Part shown: positions 43,791-53,392 of the stretch, one piece after another
Position numbering within the stretch: position 1 is the stretch's first letter
How the letters are laid out: every line of letters starts with the position of its first letter
Origin: an uncultured Lachnospiraceae bacterium
GTDB taxonomy: Bacteria > Bacillota > Clostridia > Lachnospirales > Lachnospiraceae
DNA length: 64,000 nucleotides
Assembly: GCA_902493385.1 (NCBI GenBank)
Contig: CABUPO010000008.1
Span: 62,001-126,000 of the forward strand
Direction: 5' to 3'
Notes under the pieces: model-generated
Database searches by the model: none
What the model saw: the letters and a program-made list of their open reading frames with translations, nothing else
What the model was told of the DNA's origin: nothing
Program-made: the position numbers and the translations under genes

Positions 43791-45638
43791 TCATCCTCCC
43801 TGATTATTTCTGAAATAATTATATACGCTCTCCGCCGCTGTCCTCGTAATCTCATTTACTTCGCACAATTCCTCTACGGAAGCCTCGCGTATTGCTTCTA
43901 TAGATTTGAAATGCTTCACAAGCGCTCTTCTTCTTTTCGGCCCGATTCCTCTGATATCGTCAAGTACGGACCTTACCTGTTCCCTGCTTCTGAGCGAACG
44001 GTGGTATTCAATCGCAAACCTGTGCGTCTCATCCTGTATACGTGTAATAAGCTTAAAGCATTCGGACGATATATCAATAGGAATCTCTTCCCCATTATAA
44101 TATAATCCTCTAGTTCTATGCCTGTCGTCCTTTACCATTCCGCATACGGGTATGTCAAGATTATATTTTTTCAGCACATCACACGCGGTATTAACCTGTC
44201 CTTTTCCGCCGTCCATCAAAATAATATCAGGGAGCTTTGAAAAACTGTCCTGCATTTTTTCCATATCTGACAGCGCGTGCTCTATACGCCTTGTCAGTAC
44301 CTCTCTCATTGAAGCATAATCATCAGGCCCTTTAACAGTCTTTATTTTAAATTTCCTGTAATCATGTTTCTTAGGTTTTCCATTTTCAAATACCACCATT
44401 GAACCAACGCTTTCAAATCCGCTGGTATTCGATATGTCATATGATTCTACTCTTGTAAGGCCATGTAAATTCAGGCAATCTGACAGCTCCCTCATTGCTC
44501 CTGTGGTACGTTCATTTTCTTTTCTTATCCTTTCGGCATCCTGTCTTAATACAAGCTCGGCATTCTTTTTTGCAAGCTCGACAAGCCTGCCCTTACTGCC
44601 AATCTTCGGCGTTACAATATACACCCTGTGGCCACGCTTTTCTGAAAGCCATCCGGAAATAACCCCGGCTTCGTCAAGCTCGCACGGAATCATCAGCTCT
44701 CGTGGTATATAAGGCGTATCGGCATAGTATTGCTTAATGAACGCAGCTATTACATCAGATTCATTTTCACCCAGAACCCCTGTAAGATAATGATGCTCTC
44801 TTCCTATAATCTTTCCTGAGCGTACAAAAAACACCTGAACTACCGCTTCGTCTTCCTCCTGCGCCATAGCGATTATATCACGCTCTTCGGTCTCGTCTCC
44901 CGACGCTTTCTGCTTTTCGCTCATTACCTTAATACTTTTTATCTGGTCGCGTATAACCGCAGCCTTTTCAAATTCCATATTATTGGAAGCATTAAGCATA
45001 TTTTCTTTAAGCTCACTGATAATTGACTGACTGTTTCCTGACAAAACGGATAAAGCTTTATTAAAATTATCAAGATATTCTTCTCTGGAAATATACCCCT
45101 GGCACGGCGCGCTGCATCTGTGTAAATGATAATACAGGCACGGGCGGCCGCAGACAATATCCTGTTCAAGCTTTTTGCCGCAGGTTCTGAGCTTAAAGGT
45201 TTTGATAAGAAAATCGAGCGTTTCTTTCATTGCTCCAACGTTTGTATACGGCCCGAAATATTTTGCTTTGTCCTTTTTCCTTTTATGAGTAAAAAGGAGC
45301 CTTGGATACGGCTCCTTTACTGTTGCTTTAATATACGGATAACTTTTATCATCCTTAAGCATTGTATTGTACTTTGGCGAATACTCTTTGATAAGGTTGC
45401 ATTCAAGTACAAGCGCCTCTACCTCCGAATCTGCAAGAATGTATTCAAAACTTGCTATCTGGCTTACCATTCTTTCGATTTTGGGAGATACGTTCCTTCC
45501 TGCCTGAAAATACTGCCGTACTCTGTTCTTAAGACTTATGGCTTTACCTACATATATAATATTATCCGTATCATCATGCATCAGATACACTCCGGGATTA
45601 TCCGGCAGCTTTTTAAGTTCTTCTTCCAAATCGAACAT
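43791..45638 (-). CDS. uvrC: Excinuclease ABC subunit C
   Basis: 615 residues. A GIY-YIG nuclease is at the N-terminus (PGVYLMHDDTDNIIYVGKA). The cysteine-containing HLHRCSAPCQGYISREEY segment is followed by a UVR motif (NMEFEKAAVIRDQI), an RNase-H-like second nuclease (VESYDISNTSGFESVGSMVV, MDGGKGQVN) and a C-terminal tandem HhH domain (LDDIRGIGPKRRRALVKHF). It makes the dual incisions in nucleotide excision repair. uvrA/uvrB are not adjacent. Confidence 0.97.
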   Translation of the reverse strand: MFDLEEELKKLPDNPGVYLMHDDTDNIIYVGKAISLKNRVRQYFQAGRNVSPKIERMVSQIASFEYILADSEVEALVLECNLIKEYSPKYNTMLKDDKSYPYIKATVKEPYPRLLFTHKRKKDKAKYFGPYTNVGAMKETLDFLIKTFKLRTCGKKLEQDIVCGRPCLYYHLHRCSAPCQGYISREEYLDNFNKALSVLSGNSQSIISELKENMLNASNNMEFEKAAVIRDQIKSIKVMSEKQKASGDETEERDIIAMAQEEDEAVVQVFFVRSGKIIGREHHYLTGVLGENESDVIAAFIKQYYADTPYIPRELMIPCELDEAGVISGWLSEKRGHRVYIVTPKIGSKGRLVELAKKNAELVLRQDAERIRKENERTTGAMRELSDCLNLHGLTRVESYDISNTSGFESVGSMVVFENGKPKKHDYRKFKIKTVKGPDDYASMREVLTRRIEHALSDMEKMQDSFSKLPDIILMDGGKGQVNTACDVLKKYNLDIPVCGMVKDDRHRTRGLYYNGEEIPIDISSECFKLITRIQDETHRFAIEYHRSLRSREQVRSVLDDIRGIGPKRRRALVKHFKSIEAIREASVEELCEVNEITRTAAESVYNYFRNNQGG

Positions 45639-45643
45639 CTATA

Positions 45644-46471
45644 TCACCTAATCTGTGCTTTTATTAACTCTATTACTTTTAATACGCCTTCTTCATCATT
45701 TGATAATGTAATATAATCAGCCTTTTTTTTAAGCTTCTCATGTGCATTAGCCATTGCGACGCCTAACCCGGCATATTCAATCATTGTGAGGTCGTTCATA
45801 CCGTCGCCGCAGCAGACAACCTCGCTCCTGTCAATAAAGAGCAGCTCTGCAAGCTTTTGTATTGCAGCCCCCTTATGAACTCCATTTGGCATTATATCAA
45901 TAAAACATTCTTCCGACATTGTTACGCTCAACCTGTCGCCAAACCGTTTCTTAACAATACCGAATACCTCTTTTATATGCTCAGGCTTTCCGGTGAGAAG
46001 ACATTTATTAAACGGTTTTGAAAAATAACCCAGAAAATCATTAACCTCCCTTAGCTCCATATGGCATGCATGTGAATCCATTATCTGATATTCGTCAATT
46101 CCGTTACCGCTTATAAGACATCCTTTTTCATATCCAAGAATACCGGTTCCGCATTCAACAGCTGTCTTGTATACATCGGCTATATCGGATAACGAAAGCG
46201 GTCTGTCATATACAATACGGCCGCCAGCGCATTCAGTAATTCTTCCGCCGTTAAACGACATCACATATCCGCCGTAACTGCTAAGCAAAAGCTCGTCAGC
46301 AATATGCATAAGACCATATTCCGAACGTCCCGAAGCAAGCACAGCCTTTATACCTTTTTTCTGTATATCAATAACGGCCTCTCTGGTGGCATCCGGAATA
46401 ACTTTACTGCTGTTCGTTAATGTTCCGTCGATATCAAGTGCAAGTAATCTGTATGAATTATTCGTCTGCAT
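45644..46471 (-). CDS. Cof-type HAD-family phosphatase
   Basis: 275 residues. HAD motif I is LLALDIDGTLTNSSK, motif II VLASGRSEYG, motif III the lysine in GVHKGAAIQKL, and motif IV CCGDGMNDLTMIEYAG, with the cap domain of the Cof subfamily between. Such enzymes dephosphorylate sugar phosphates, flavin precursors or other small phosphates; the substrate cannot be predicted. The start overlaps the ftsH 3' end by 14 bases, and uvrC starts five bases downstream, so ftsH, this gene and uvrC are probably co-transcribed. Confidence 0.9.
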   Translation of the reverse strand: MQTNNSYRLLALDIDGTLTNSSKVIPDATREAVIDIQKKGIKAVLASGRSEYGLMHIADELLLSSYGGYVMSFNGGRITECAGGRIVYDRPLSLSDIADVYKTAVECGTGILGYEKGCLISGNGIDEYQIMDSHACHMELREVNDFLGYFSKPFNKCLLTGKPEHIKEVFGIVKKRFGDRLSVTMSEECFIDIMPNGVHKGAAIQKLAELLFIDRSEVVCCGDGMNDLTMIEYAGLGVAMANAHEKLKKKADYITLSNDEEGVLKVIELIKAQIR

Positions 46472-48335
46472 CTGATTTTCCCTTTATCTGATTATATATT
46501 TCCATGAATTGTTTACCTGTAATCGTTTCTTTCTCGCGAAGATATGAAGCTATTGCGTCAAGCACATCCCTGTTTTGTGAAAGAAGCTCCTTCGCCCTGT
46601 CATAACATGAAGACAGAAGCTTCTTAACTTCCTCATCAACCTGCGCTGCCGTTGCGTCTCCGCAGTTCATTACAGTTCTTCCGTCAAGATACTTGTTCTC
46701 AACCGATTCAAGACCCATAAGACCGAATTTCTCATTCATTCCATACTGGGTTATCATAGCTCTCGCTATCTCAGTAGCCTGTTCTATATCATTTGCCGCG
46801 CCCGTAGTTACCGAATTAAACACAAGCTCTTCTGCCGCGCGTCCCGCGAGAAGAGTTACCAGCCTTGCTTCAAGCTCTGACTTCTTCATAAGATACTTCT
46901 CTTCCTCAGGAACCTGCATTACATAGCCGAGAGAGCCCATTGTTCTGGGAACAATTGTAATCTTTTGAACCGGTTCTGCATGCTTTTCAAGAGCCGTAAT
47001 AAGCGCGTGGCCAACCTCATGGTAAGACACTATGCTCTTTTCTTCATCATTTAATATCCTGTCTTTCTTCTCTTTGCCTGCTATAACTACTTCTACCGCC
47101 TCAAATAAATCCTTCTGTCCAACCGTGTTCCTTCCGTTTCTTGCAGCCATTATAGCTGCTTCATTTATCATATTAGCCAAATCCGAACCAACGGCTCCTG
47201 ATGTCGCAAGCGCTATCTCATAAAGATCTACGGTCTCATCCATACGCACATCCTTTGAATGTACCTTAAGCGTATCAATTCTTCCTTTCAGATCAGGCTT
47301 TTCTACGATAATACGCCTGTCAAATCTTCCCGGTCTGAGAAGCGCCTTATCAAGCACCTCAGGGCGGTTAGTAGCGCCAAGTATTATAATACCCTTTGAA
47401 GAGTCAAATCCATCCATCTCGGCAAGAAGCTGGTTAAGCGTCTGCTCACGCTCATCATTACCTCCACCGTATCTTGAATCCCTGCTTTTACCGATTGCAT
47501 CAATCTCATCAATAAATATAATACACGGAGCCATCTGTGTAGCACGCTTGAACAAATCCCTTACACGCGACGCCCCTACGCCTACGAACATCTCAACAAA
47601 ATCTGAACCTGAAAGTGAGAAAAAAGGAACTTTTGCCTCTCCTGCCACTGCTTTTGCAAGAAGTGTCTTTCCTGTTCCCGGAGGTCCTACTAAAAGCGCG
47701 CCTTTAGGAAGCTTTGCGCCGATTCTTGTATACTTTGAAGGGTTATGCAGAAAATCCACAATCTCATTCATGGATTCCTTCGCTTCATCCTGCCCTGCAA
47801 CGTCAAGGAATGTAACGCCCGTCTCCTTCTGAACGTACATCTTGGCTGTGCTCTTTCCTACTCCCATTACTCCGCCGCCGTTTTTGGTCATCATTCTGAA
47901 TACAATTCCAAAAATAAGCCAAAGTGCAAGAATGAATATTATATACGTAAATATACCTGAATTAGGATTCTTAATTTCATTGGTAAACTCTATGCCCGCC
48001 TTTTCAAGCCTGTCGACAAACATCAAATCGCTGTTCATCACGCCTGTATAATATATTTTGGTATAATATGCCGTACCGTCCTTCTTTTTCGGCACAATAT
48101 ATATTTTATTAGAAGATACTTTTACGGAATCAATCTGATCATCTTCAATCATTTGAAGAAATTCCGAGTAAGTAATCTCGACCCTTGAGCCTTCCTGTAT
48201 CTTATTATTCAGGAAAGTTATAAGCATAATTGTAAATAATGTCGCAATCACACATATGATTATAAATGTTGTGTTCTCGTTCTTCTTTTTGTTGTTATTA
48301 TTACCGTTATTGTTATTATTATTGTTATTATTCAT
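46458..48335 (-). CDS. ftsH: ATP-dependent zinc metalloprotease FtsH
   Basis: 625 residues. Two membrane helices (about 24-44 and 128-148), an AAA domain with GPPGTGKTLLAKAVAGE, IFIDEIDAIGKSRD and GATNRPEVLDKALLRPGRFD, and a peptidase domain with HEVGHAL (HExxH). It degrades membrane and soluble proteins, acting as a hexamer. The first 15 residues are almost all asparagine, MNNNNN with one glycine, before KKKNEN; an unusual low-complexity N-terminus. AGAGGT precedes the ATG. It has a strong promoter back-to-back with pyrG. Confidence 0.97.
   Translation of the reverse strand: MNNNNNNNNNGNNNNKKKNENTTFIIICVIATLFTIMLITFLNNKIQEGSRVEITYSEFLQMIEDDQIDSVKVSSNKIYIVPKKKDGTAYYTKIYYTGVMNSDLMFVDRLEKAGIEFTNEIKNPNSGIFTYIIFILALWLIFGIVFRMMTKNGGGVMGVGKSTAKMYVQKETGVTFLDVAGQDEAKESMNEIVDFLHNPSKYTRIGAKLPKGALLVGPPGTGKTLLAKAVAGEAKVPFFSLSGSDFVEMFVGVGASRVRDLFKRATQMAPCIIFIDEIDAIGKSRDSRYGGGNDEREQTLNQLLAEMDGFDSSKGIIILGATNRPEVLDKALLRPGRFDRRIIVEKPDLKGRIDTLKVHSKDVRMDETVDLYEIALATSGAVGSDLANMINEAAIMAARNGRNTVGQKDLFEAVEVVIAGKEKKDRILNDEEKSIVSYHEVGHALITALEKHAEPVQKITIVPRTMGSLGYVMQVPEEEKYLMKKSELEARLVTLLAGRAAEELVFNSVTTGAANDIEQATEIARAMITQYGMNEKFGLMGLESVENKYLDGRTVMNCGDATAAQVDEEVKKLLSSCYDRAKELLSQNRDVLDAIASYLREKETITGKQFMEIYNQIKGKSDADE
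48291..48335 (-). repeat. AAT/AAC trinucleotide repeat coding for a poly-asparagine start of FtsH
   Basis: The first 15 codons of ftsH are AAT and AAC with one GGT, giving a near-perfect trinucleotide tract of low complexity. Such tracts can change length by slippage, altering the N-terminal tail in front of the first membrane helix without breaking the frame. Confidence 0.8.
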
Positions 48336-48364
48336 ATTTTACCTCTTTTACGTTGAATAGTAGT

Positions 48365-48393
48365 ATTATAAATCGCAGCTTCGTATAAATCAA
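48365..48393 (-). promoter_or_regulatory. Promoter of ftsH
   Basis: On the minus strand TTGATT (48388-48393) and TATAAT (48365-48370) with a 17-base spacer. The -35 box lies one base from the -35 box of the divergent pyrG promoter, so both genes share a tiny regulatory region. Confidence 0.75.
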
Positions 48394-48394
48394 C

Positions 48395-48423
48395 TTGAAA
48401 AAGCATATTTATTTTGCTATAAT
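48395..48423 (+). promoter_or_regulatory. Promoter of pyrG
   Basis: TTGAAA (48395-48400) and TATAAT (48418-48423) with exactly 17 bases between. pyrG starts 50 bases after the -10 box. I see no C-run plus terminator attenuator of the classic pyrG GGGC-start type in the 50-base leader. Confidence 0.75.
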
Positions 48424-48473
48424 AACGAACAAATGTTAAAAATCTGTGTTTTTACTATATCAGGAGGATAATT

Positions 48474-50087
48474 ATGTCAGTAAAGTACGTATTTGTTACA
48501 GGCGGCGTTGTATCAGGCCTTGGAAAAGGAATTACTGCTGCATCACTTGGCCGTCTCTTAAAAATGAGAGGCTACAGCGTTACAATGCAGAAGTTTGACC
48601 CATATATTAATATTGACCCAGGAACAATGAATCCTATTCAGCACGGAGAAGTTTTTGTAACTGACGACGGAGCGGAGACAGACCTTGATCTTGGTCATTA
48701 TGAAAGATTTATTGACGAAAGCCTTACAAAGCAAAGCAATGTAACTACGGGTAAGATATACTGGTCGGTATTATCAAAAGAGCGTCGCGGAGATTACGGC
48801 GGCGGTACTGTTCAGGTTATTCCTCATATAACTAACGAAATTAAGAGCCGTTTTTACAGAAACGACGGCTGCAATGACACCAAAATTGCCATTATCGAAG
48901 TCGGCGGTACGGTAGGCGATATCGAGAGCCAGCCGTTTCTTGAATCTATAAGGCAGTTCCAGTACGATGTTGGACGCGACAATGCAATAATCATTCACGT
49001 TACGCTTATTCCTTATCTCTCGGCTTCCGGTGAGATGAAGACAAAGCCTACCCAGGCAAGCGTTAAAGAACTTCAGGGTATAGGAATACAGCCCGATATT
49101 CTTGTATGCCGTACAGAAAAGGATTTGGAGCCCGGCATAAAGGATAAGATTGCGCTGTTCTGCAACGTTCCTGCCTCCAATGTAATTCAGAACATAGACG
49201 TAGAAACGTTATATGAAGCTCCTCTTGCACTTGAAAAAGAGCATCTTGCCGATATAGTCTGCAAATGCCTTAAGCTTGAGAACCCAACGCCTGACCTTTC
49301 CGAATGGAAGAACATGGTAGACACAATCAAGAATCTTACACAGGACGTAACTATTGCTCTTGTCGGCAAATATACAGCTCTGCACGACGCTTATATAAGT
49401 GTTGTCGAGGCGCTTAAGCACGGCGGATTTGCTCATAATGCTTCGGTTAATATCAAATGGATTTCTTCAGAAGATATAACTTCCGATAATATAGAATCGC
49501 TTCTCTCAGATGTAAGCGGAATATTAGTTCCGGGCGGTTTTGGCTCGCGCGGAATTGACGGCAAAATAATGGCAATACAATATGCAAGAGAGCATAACAT
49601 TCCATATCTTGGCCTTTGCCTTGGAATGCAGCTTGCTTTAGTTGAATATTCAAGACATGTGCTTGGTTTTTCAGACGCCCACAGCGCTGAGCTTGATCCT
49701 TCAACCACACATCCTGTAATTCACCTTATGCCTGAACAGGACGGTATTGAAGATATCGGCGGCACGCTCCGTCTTGGTTCATATCCGTGCGTTCTCAGTA
49801 AGGACAGCAAAGCGTACCAGTTATACGGTACAGAAACTATACACGAACGCCACCGACATCGTTACGAGGTTAATAACTATTACAGAGACGATTTTACCAA
49901 AGCAGGCCTCAAGCTTTCCGGACTGTCACCAGACGGCCGTATTGTCGAAATGTTAGAGCTTCCTTCACATCCCTGGTTTATAGCGACACAGGCTCATCCT
50001 GAATTCAAATCAAGGCCTAACAGACCGCACCCTCTGTTCAAAGGATTTATCGGGGCTGCTCTTTCGTACCAAGAACAAGCAAAATAA
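48474..50087 (+). CDS. pyrG: CTP synthase
   Basis: 537 residues. The synthetase domain has FVTGGVVSGLGKGITAASL at the N-terminus, DPYINIDPGTMNPIQHGEVF, and IIEVGGTVGDIESQPFLE. The glutaminase domain has GFGSRGIDGK, the catalytic cysteine in LGLCLGMQLALVE and the His/Glu pair in THPEFKSR-like AQAHPEFKSRPNRPH. It aminates UTP to CTP. AGGAGG precedes the ATG. The last 41 bases overlap the 3' end of an opposite-strand LspA-like gene. Confidence 0.98.
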   Translation: MSVKYVFVTGGVVSGLGKGITAASLGRLLKMRGYSVTMQKFDPYINIDPGTMNPIQHGEVFVTDDGAETDLDLGHYERFIDESLTKQSNVTTGKIYWSVLSKERRGDYGGGTVQVIPHITNEIKSRFYRNDGCNDTKIAIIEVGGTVGDIESQPFLESIRQFQYDVGRDNAIIIHVTLIPYLSASGEMKTKPTQASVKELQGIGIQPDILVCRTEKDLEPGIKDKIALFCNVPASNVIQNIDVETLYEAPLALEKEHLADIVCKCLKLENPTPDLSEWKNMVDTIKNLTQDVTIALVGKYTALHDAYISVVEALKHGGFAHNASVNIKWISSEDITSDNIESLLSDVSGILVPGGFGSRGIDGKIMAIQYAREHNIPYLGLCLGMQLALVEYSRHVLGFSDAHSAELDPSTTHPVIHLMPEQDGIEDIGGTLRLGSYPCVLSKDSKAYQLYGTETIHERHRHRYEVNNYYRDDFTKAGLKLSGLSPDGRIVEMLELPSHPWFIATQAHPEFKSRPNRPHPLFKGFIGAALSYQEQAK

Positions 50088-50499
50088 CTCCGGCAAATAT
50101 TGATATATCACCAAGATTGAATACAATACGTTTTAAGAAAGGCAGATTGATACTGAAATAATCAGTGACGCTGCCTTTTTTTATTCTGTCATATTCGTTG
50201 GACACTGCGCCTCCAAGCACAAGGGCAAGTCCAGCCTTCTTTACATTCATACCCTTCTTTGAAAGAAGCACACAGAATAGTAACGCGCAGAACAAAGTAA
50301 CAAGCAGCGATACTGCGCGTACAATACCTGACCTTTTATTCATAAATCCAAGAAAACACCCTTTATTCTCACACCTGTGTATCTTTACAGCGCCTCCTAA
50401 GATATATTTATAACTATCTTTTGTATAACGCTTCTCTATCCTGTTCTTTACCGCAAGATCAAGAATTGCAGCTGCTGCAAGTATAATAATAAAAATCAT
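50047..50499 (-). CDS. Signal peptidase II-like protein (LspA homologue, divergent)
   Basis: About 150 residues with four membrane segments. LspA-type signatures are present but divergent: ILDLAVKNRIE at the N-terminus, HRCENKGCFLGFMN (NxGxxxG), GGAVSNEYDRIKKGSVTDY and FNLGDISIFAGVIL. The last two hold the two aspartates of the catalytic dyad. LspA removes lipoprotein signal peptides. ATG 50499 is chosen because GGAGG lies eight bases upstream. It may be a second, specialised paralogue; no lgt or rluD partner is near. It starts about 20 bases after recJ and converges on pyrG. Confidence 0.75.
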   Translation of the reverse strand: MIFIIILAAAAILDLAVKNRIEKRYTKDSYKYILGGAVKIHRCENKGCFLGFMNKRSGIVRAVSLLVTLFCALLFCVLLSKKGMNVKKAGLALVLGGAVSNEYDRIKKGSVTDYFSINLPFLKRIVFNLGDISIFAGVILLVLGTKEQPR

Positions 50500-50519
50500 C
50501 CTTAACTCCTCCATGCTAT

Positions 50520-52289
50520 CTATATTATGCAGTAATTCTGAATAATAAACTGCACGCTTTTCAGCCCGTTATATTCATTTATTTCCGCATTAAACGCAAG
50601 GGCAACGTCAGTATTATTTTTTGCTCCCCTTAACATCTTATCCTTTTCTTCGGAGCCAAAGTGTTCTTCAATCATATTAATAAACTCTTCAATATCACCA
50701 AAATACAACGCCTCGCATACATTATTTTCAATATCGGAAATAATGCATTTAAGGACATTGTTATTCCTGCCGATAACCCTTGCCTGCATTATATTAAAAT
50801 GTCTGCCGGCAAATAGCGGTTTGGGATTACCGCATCCAAACGGCTCCAGTACAGAAAATGATTCGATTACAGGAATTGACATATGCCTTATAAGAACCTC
50901 CGCGTCAATCCTTACAACAGGAATAAGGTCTTTTTTGGTAAGAGTCTGATTCTTATTAAGACGCTCTCTTAATACATTAAGGTTCTCCTTTGGAATAGTC
51001 ATTCCAGCCGCCATTTTATGTCCGCCAAACTTCAGAAAAAGCTCCTTTACTTTAGTAAGCTCATCAAACATAGAATATGCTTCTATAGAACGTGCCGAGC
51101 CTTTATATGTATTATCCGGCGCATCAGTAAATACAATTACAGGTTTATGAACCCTGTCCTTTACTCTTCCTGCGATTATACCTATAAGGCTTTCGTGACA
51201 GTCGCTGATGTACAAAACAAGCACGTTGCAGGCTGCATTTTCCGGAAGCAGAGCCATAGCCAAAGCACGTTCTGCCCCTTCTTCCGTCATATTCTTACGG
51301 TACTCATTAAGCTCCTTAAGCTCAAGGGCTCTCTTATGTACAACTTTTTCATCATCTGACATAAGAAGCTCAAACGCAGGCGCTACACTTTTTAATCTGC
51401 CCGCCGCATTAAAACACGGTCCTATTACAAATCCAATATGATACGGCGTTATCTGTACATCAGCTAAATTATTAACCTCCTTTATTGCTTTAAGTCCGGG
51501 ATTGTCAGTATGGCTAAAAAGCTTAAGGCCTTCCTTAACGATAATTCGGTTCTCCCCATTAAGCTCCATAATATCTGCTACAGTTGCAGCCGCCGCATAT
51601 ATAAGAAGGAGCTCTTTTTCATTATCCGGTATATTACGTATGCCGTACAACGCGTCAGCAATTCTATATGCTACGCCTGCGCCGCACAGCCCCTTAAACG
51701 GATACTTACAATCCTCCTGCTTTGGATCAATCACTGCGTCAGCCCCTGGAAGAACATACTCTTTACCCGCTTCATTTATCACAAACGGTACCTCATGATG
51801 GTCTGTAATTACAACTGTCATTCCCAGGCTTTTGGCATATAAAACCTCATCATATGCGGCAATTCCGTTATCGCAGGTTATAATGTAATTAATACCCATA
51901 TTGTACGCTTCGTCGATAATCCTTTTATTGAGCCCATAGCCTTCCTTAACCCTGTCAGGAGTGAACAGCCGGGCCTTTATGCCGATTCTGCTGAAACATG
52001 AATAAAGCACCATACCTGAAAATATTCCGTCGCAGTCATAATCGGTTACAATAGCGACGGTATCGTTATTATTTGCCGCCTTTAAAAATATATCGCAGGC
52101 CTTTTTCATATCCTTCATAAGATACGGGTCTGAAAACTCTGTGAGATTGCCGCCTAAAAAGCTTTTCATACCGCTTTCTTTTATTCCTCTGTTAATCATA
52201 AGCTTTACAACAAGCGAAGGAACTGAAAGTTTACCAGCTATCGCTGCAAAGTCCGCCTGCCTGCCGTTAAGAATCCATTGCTCTTGCAT
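50520..52289 (-). CDS. recJ: Single-stranded-DNA-specific exonuclease RecJ
   Basis: 589 residues. The DHH catalytic core is intact: VTDYDCDGIFSG, CDNGIAAYDEV, VVITDHHEVPF and DAVIDPKQEDCKYPFKGL. The DHHA1 region has GFVIGPCFNAAGRLKS and LKFGGHKMAAGMTI, with an OB-fold after it. It degrades 5' single-stranded DNA in repair. It is divergently oriented to prmA and leads into the LspA-like gene. Confidence 0.95.
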   Translation of the reverse strand: MQEQWILNGRQADFAAIAGKLSVPSLVVKLMINRGIKESGMKSFLGGNLTEFSDPYLMKDMKKACDIFLKAANNNDTVAIVTDYDCDGIFSGMVLYSCFSRIGIKARLFTPDRVKEGYGLNKRIIDEAYNMGINYIITCDNGIAAYDEVLYAKSLGMTVVITDHHEVPFVINEAGKEYVLPGADAVIDPKQEDCKYPFKGLCGAGVAYRIADALYGIRNIPDNEKELLLIYAAAATVADIMELNGENRIIVKEGLKLFSHTDNPGLKAIKEVNNLADVQITPYHIGFVIGPCFNAAGRLKSVAPAFELLMSDDEKVVHKRALELKELNEYRKNMTEEGAERALAMALLPENAACNVLVLYISDCHESLIGIIAGRVKDRVHKPVIVFTDAPDNTYKGSARSIEAYSMFDELTKVKELFLKFGGHKMAAGMTIPKENLNVLRERLNKNQTLTKKDLIPVVRIDAEVLIRHMSIPVIESFSVLEPFGCGNPKPLFAGRHFNIMQARVIGRNNNVLKCIISDIENNVCEALYFGDIEEFINMIEEHFGSEEKDKMLRGAKNNTDVALAFNAEINEYNGLKSVQFIIQNYCII

Positions 52290-52357
52290 AAATGTTCACC
52301 ATATCTGTAAGTAATGGTTATATTTTAAACTAAAACAGGAAGGTATGCAAATACAGA

Positions 52358-52386
52358 TTGTATAAAGCTACAGGATATACTATAAT
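52358..52386 (+). promoter_or_regulatory. Promoter of prmA
   Basis: TTGTAT (52358-52363) and TATAAT (52381-52386) with 17 bases between. prmA starts 40 bases downstream with AAAGGAGA before its ATG. Confidence 0.7.
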
Positions 52387-52426
52387 TATTACGCATTAGT
52401 GTATACTTGAAAGGAGAATTTTTTAC

Positions 52427-53392
52427 ATGAAATGGACGCAATATACGCTTTATACAATCAATGAAGCTACTGATATAATCAGCTATACACTTTCTGAAAT
52501 CGGAGTAGATGGTATTGAGATTGAGGATAATATTCCTCTTACTGAAAATGAAAAAAAGCAGATGTTTGTCGATATACTTCCCGACCCGGCAGCAGACGAC
52601 AATAAAGCCATAATCAGATTTTACAGAGATAACGACGAGGATTCGGAAGAATTTCTTAAAAAAGTCAATACCGAACTCGATAAGCTTAAGGAATTTATGG
52701 ACATAGGAGAAGGCGCTGTAGAAGTATCTGAAACCGCCGATAAAGACTGGATTAATAACTGGAAGGAATTTTTCCATACGTTCAGGGTATCCGACCGTAT
52801 GGTTATAAAGCCGTCATGGCAGAGCGTGGATGAATACGACGGATATAAGCCTTCTGATATTGTTATAAGCATAGACCCCGGAACGGCATTTGGAACCGGT
52901 TCCCACGATACTACCAGATTATGTATTAAAGCTCTTGAGAAAAATATTACAGACGGCATGAACATTCTTGATGTAGGATGCGGAAGCGGAATACTTTCAA
53001 TCGCTGCTATTAAATACGGCGCAGGACATGCTCTTGGAATAGACATAGACAAATATGCCATTCCAAGCACATTAGAAAACCGCGACATCAACGGCGTCTC
53101 CGAAGAGCAGTTTAACGTGATATGCGGCGATTTGCTTTCTGATGACGAGCTTGCGGACAGTATAGGCGATATGTGCTATGATATAGCTGTTGCAAACATA
53201 CTTGCCGATATTATAATTCCGCTGTCAAAAATTATAGCCCGCCACATCAAACCGGGCGGACTGTTCATATCTTCAGGTATTATTGACACTGCAGCAGACA
53301 GGGTAAGAGAAGCCATTACATCTGCAGGCTTTAAAATCATCGAGACAACTACTCAGGGCGAATGGTACTGCTTTACGGCTTTGCGATTATAA
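52427..53392 (+). CDS. prmA: Ribosomal protein L11 methyltransferase
   Basis: 321 residues. The N-terminal ferredoxin-like domain recognises L11. KDWINNWKEFFHTFRVSDRM and IDPGTAFGTGSHDTTRLC are followed by the SAM fold: GMNILDVGCGSGILSIAAIK, GIDIDKYAI, and VANILADIIIPLS (the NxxA variant of the NPPY-like motif). It trimethylates ribosomal protein L11 at several sites. Its last 20 bases overlap the 3' end of the convergent ABC ATPase gene. Confidence 0.96.
   Translation: MKWTQYTLYTINEATDIISYTLSEIGVDGIEIEDNIPLTENEKKQMFVDILPDPAADDNKAIIRFYRDNDEDSEEFLKKVNTELDKLKEFMDIGEGAVEVSETADKDWINNWKEFFHTFRVSDRMVIKPSWQSVDEYDGYKPSDIVISIDPGTAFGTGSHDTTRLCIKALEKNITDGMNILDVGCGSGILSIAAIKYGAGHALGIDIDKYAIPSTLENRDINGVSEEQFNVICGDLLSDDELADSIGDMCYDIAVANILADIIIPLSKIIARHIKPGGLFISSGIIDTAADRVREAITSAGFKIIETTTQGEWYCFTALRL

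Noticed and set aside
48395..48473. PyrG-type CTP-sensing attenuator in the pyrG leader
   Set aside because: There is no G-run at the start point nor a terminator hairpin in the 50-base leader.
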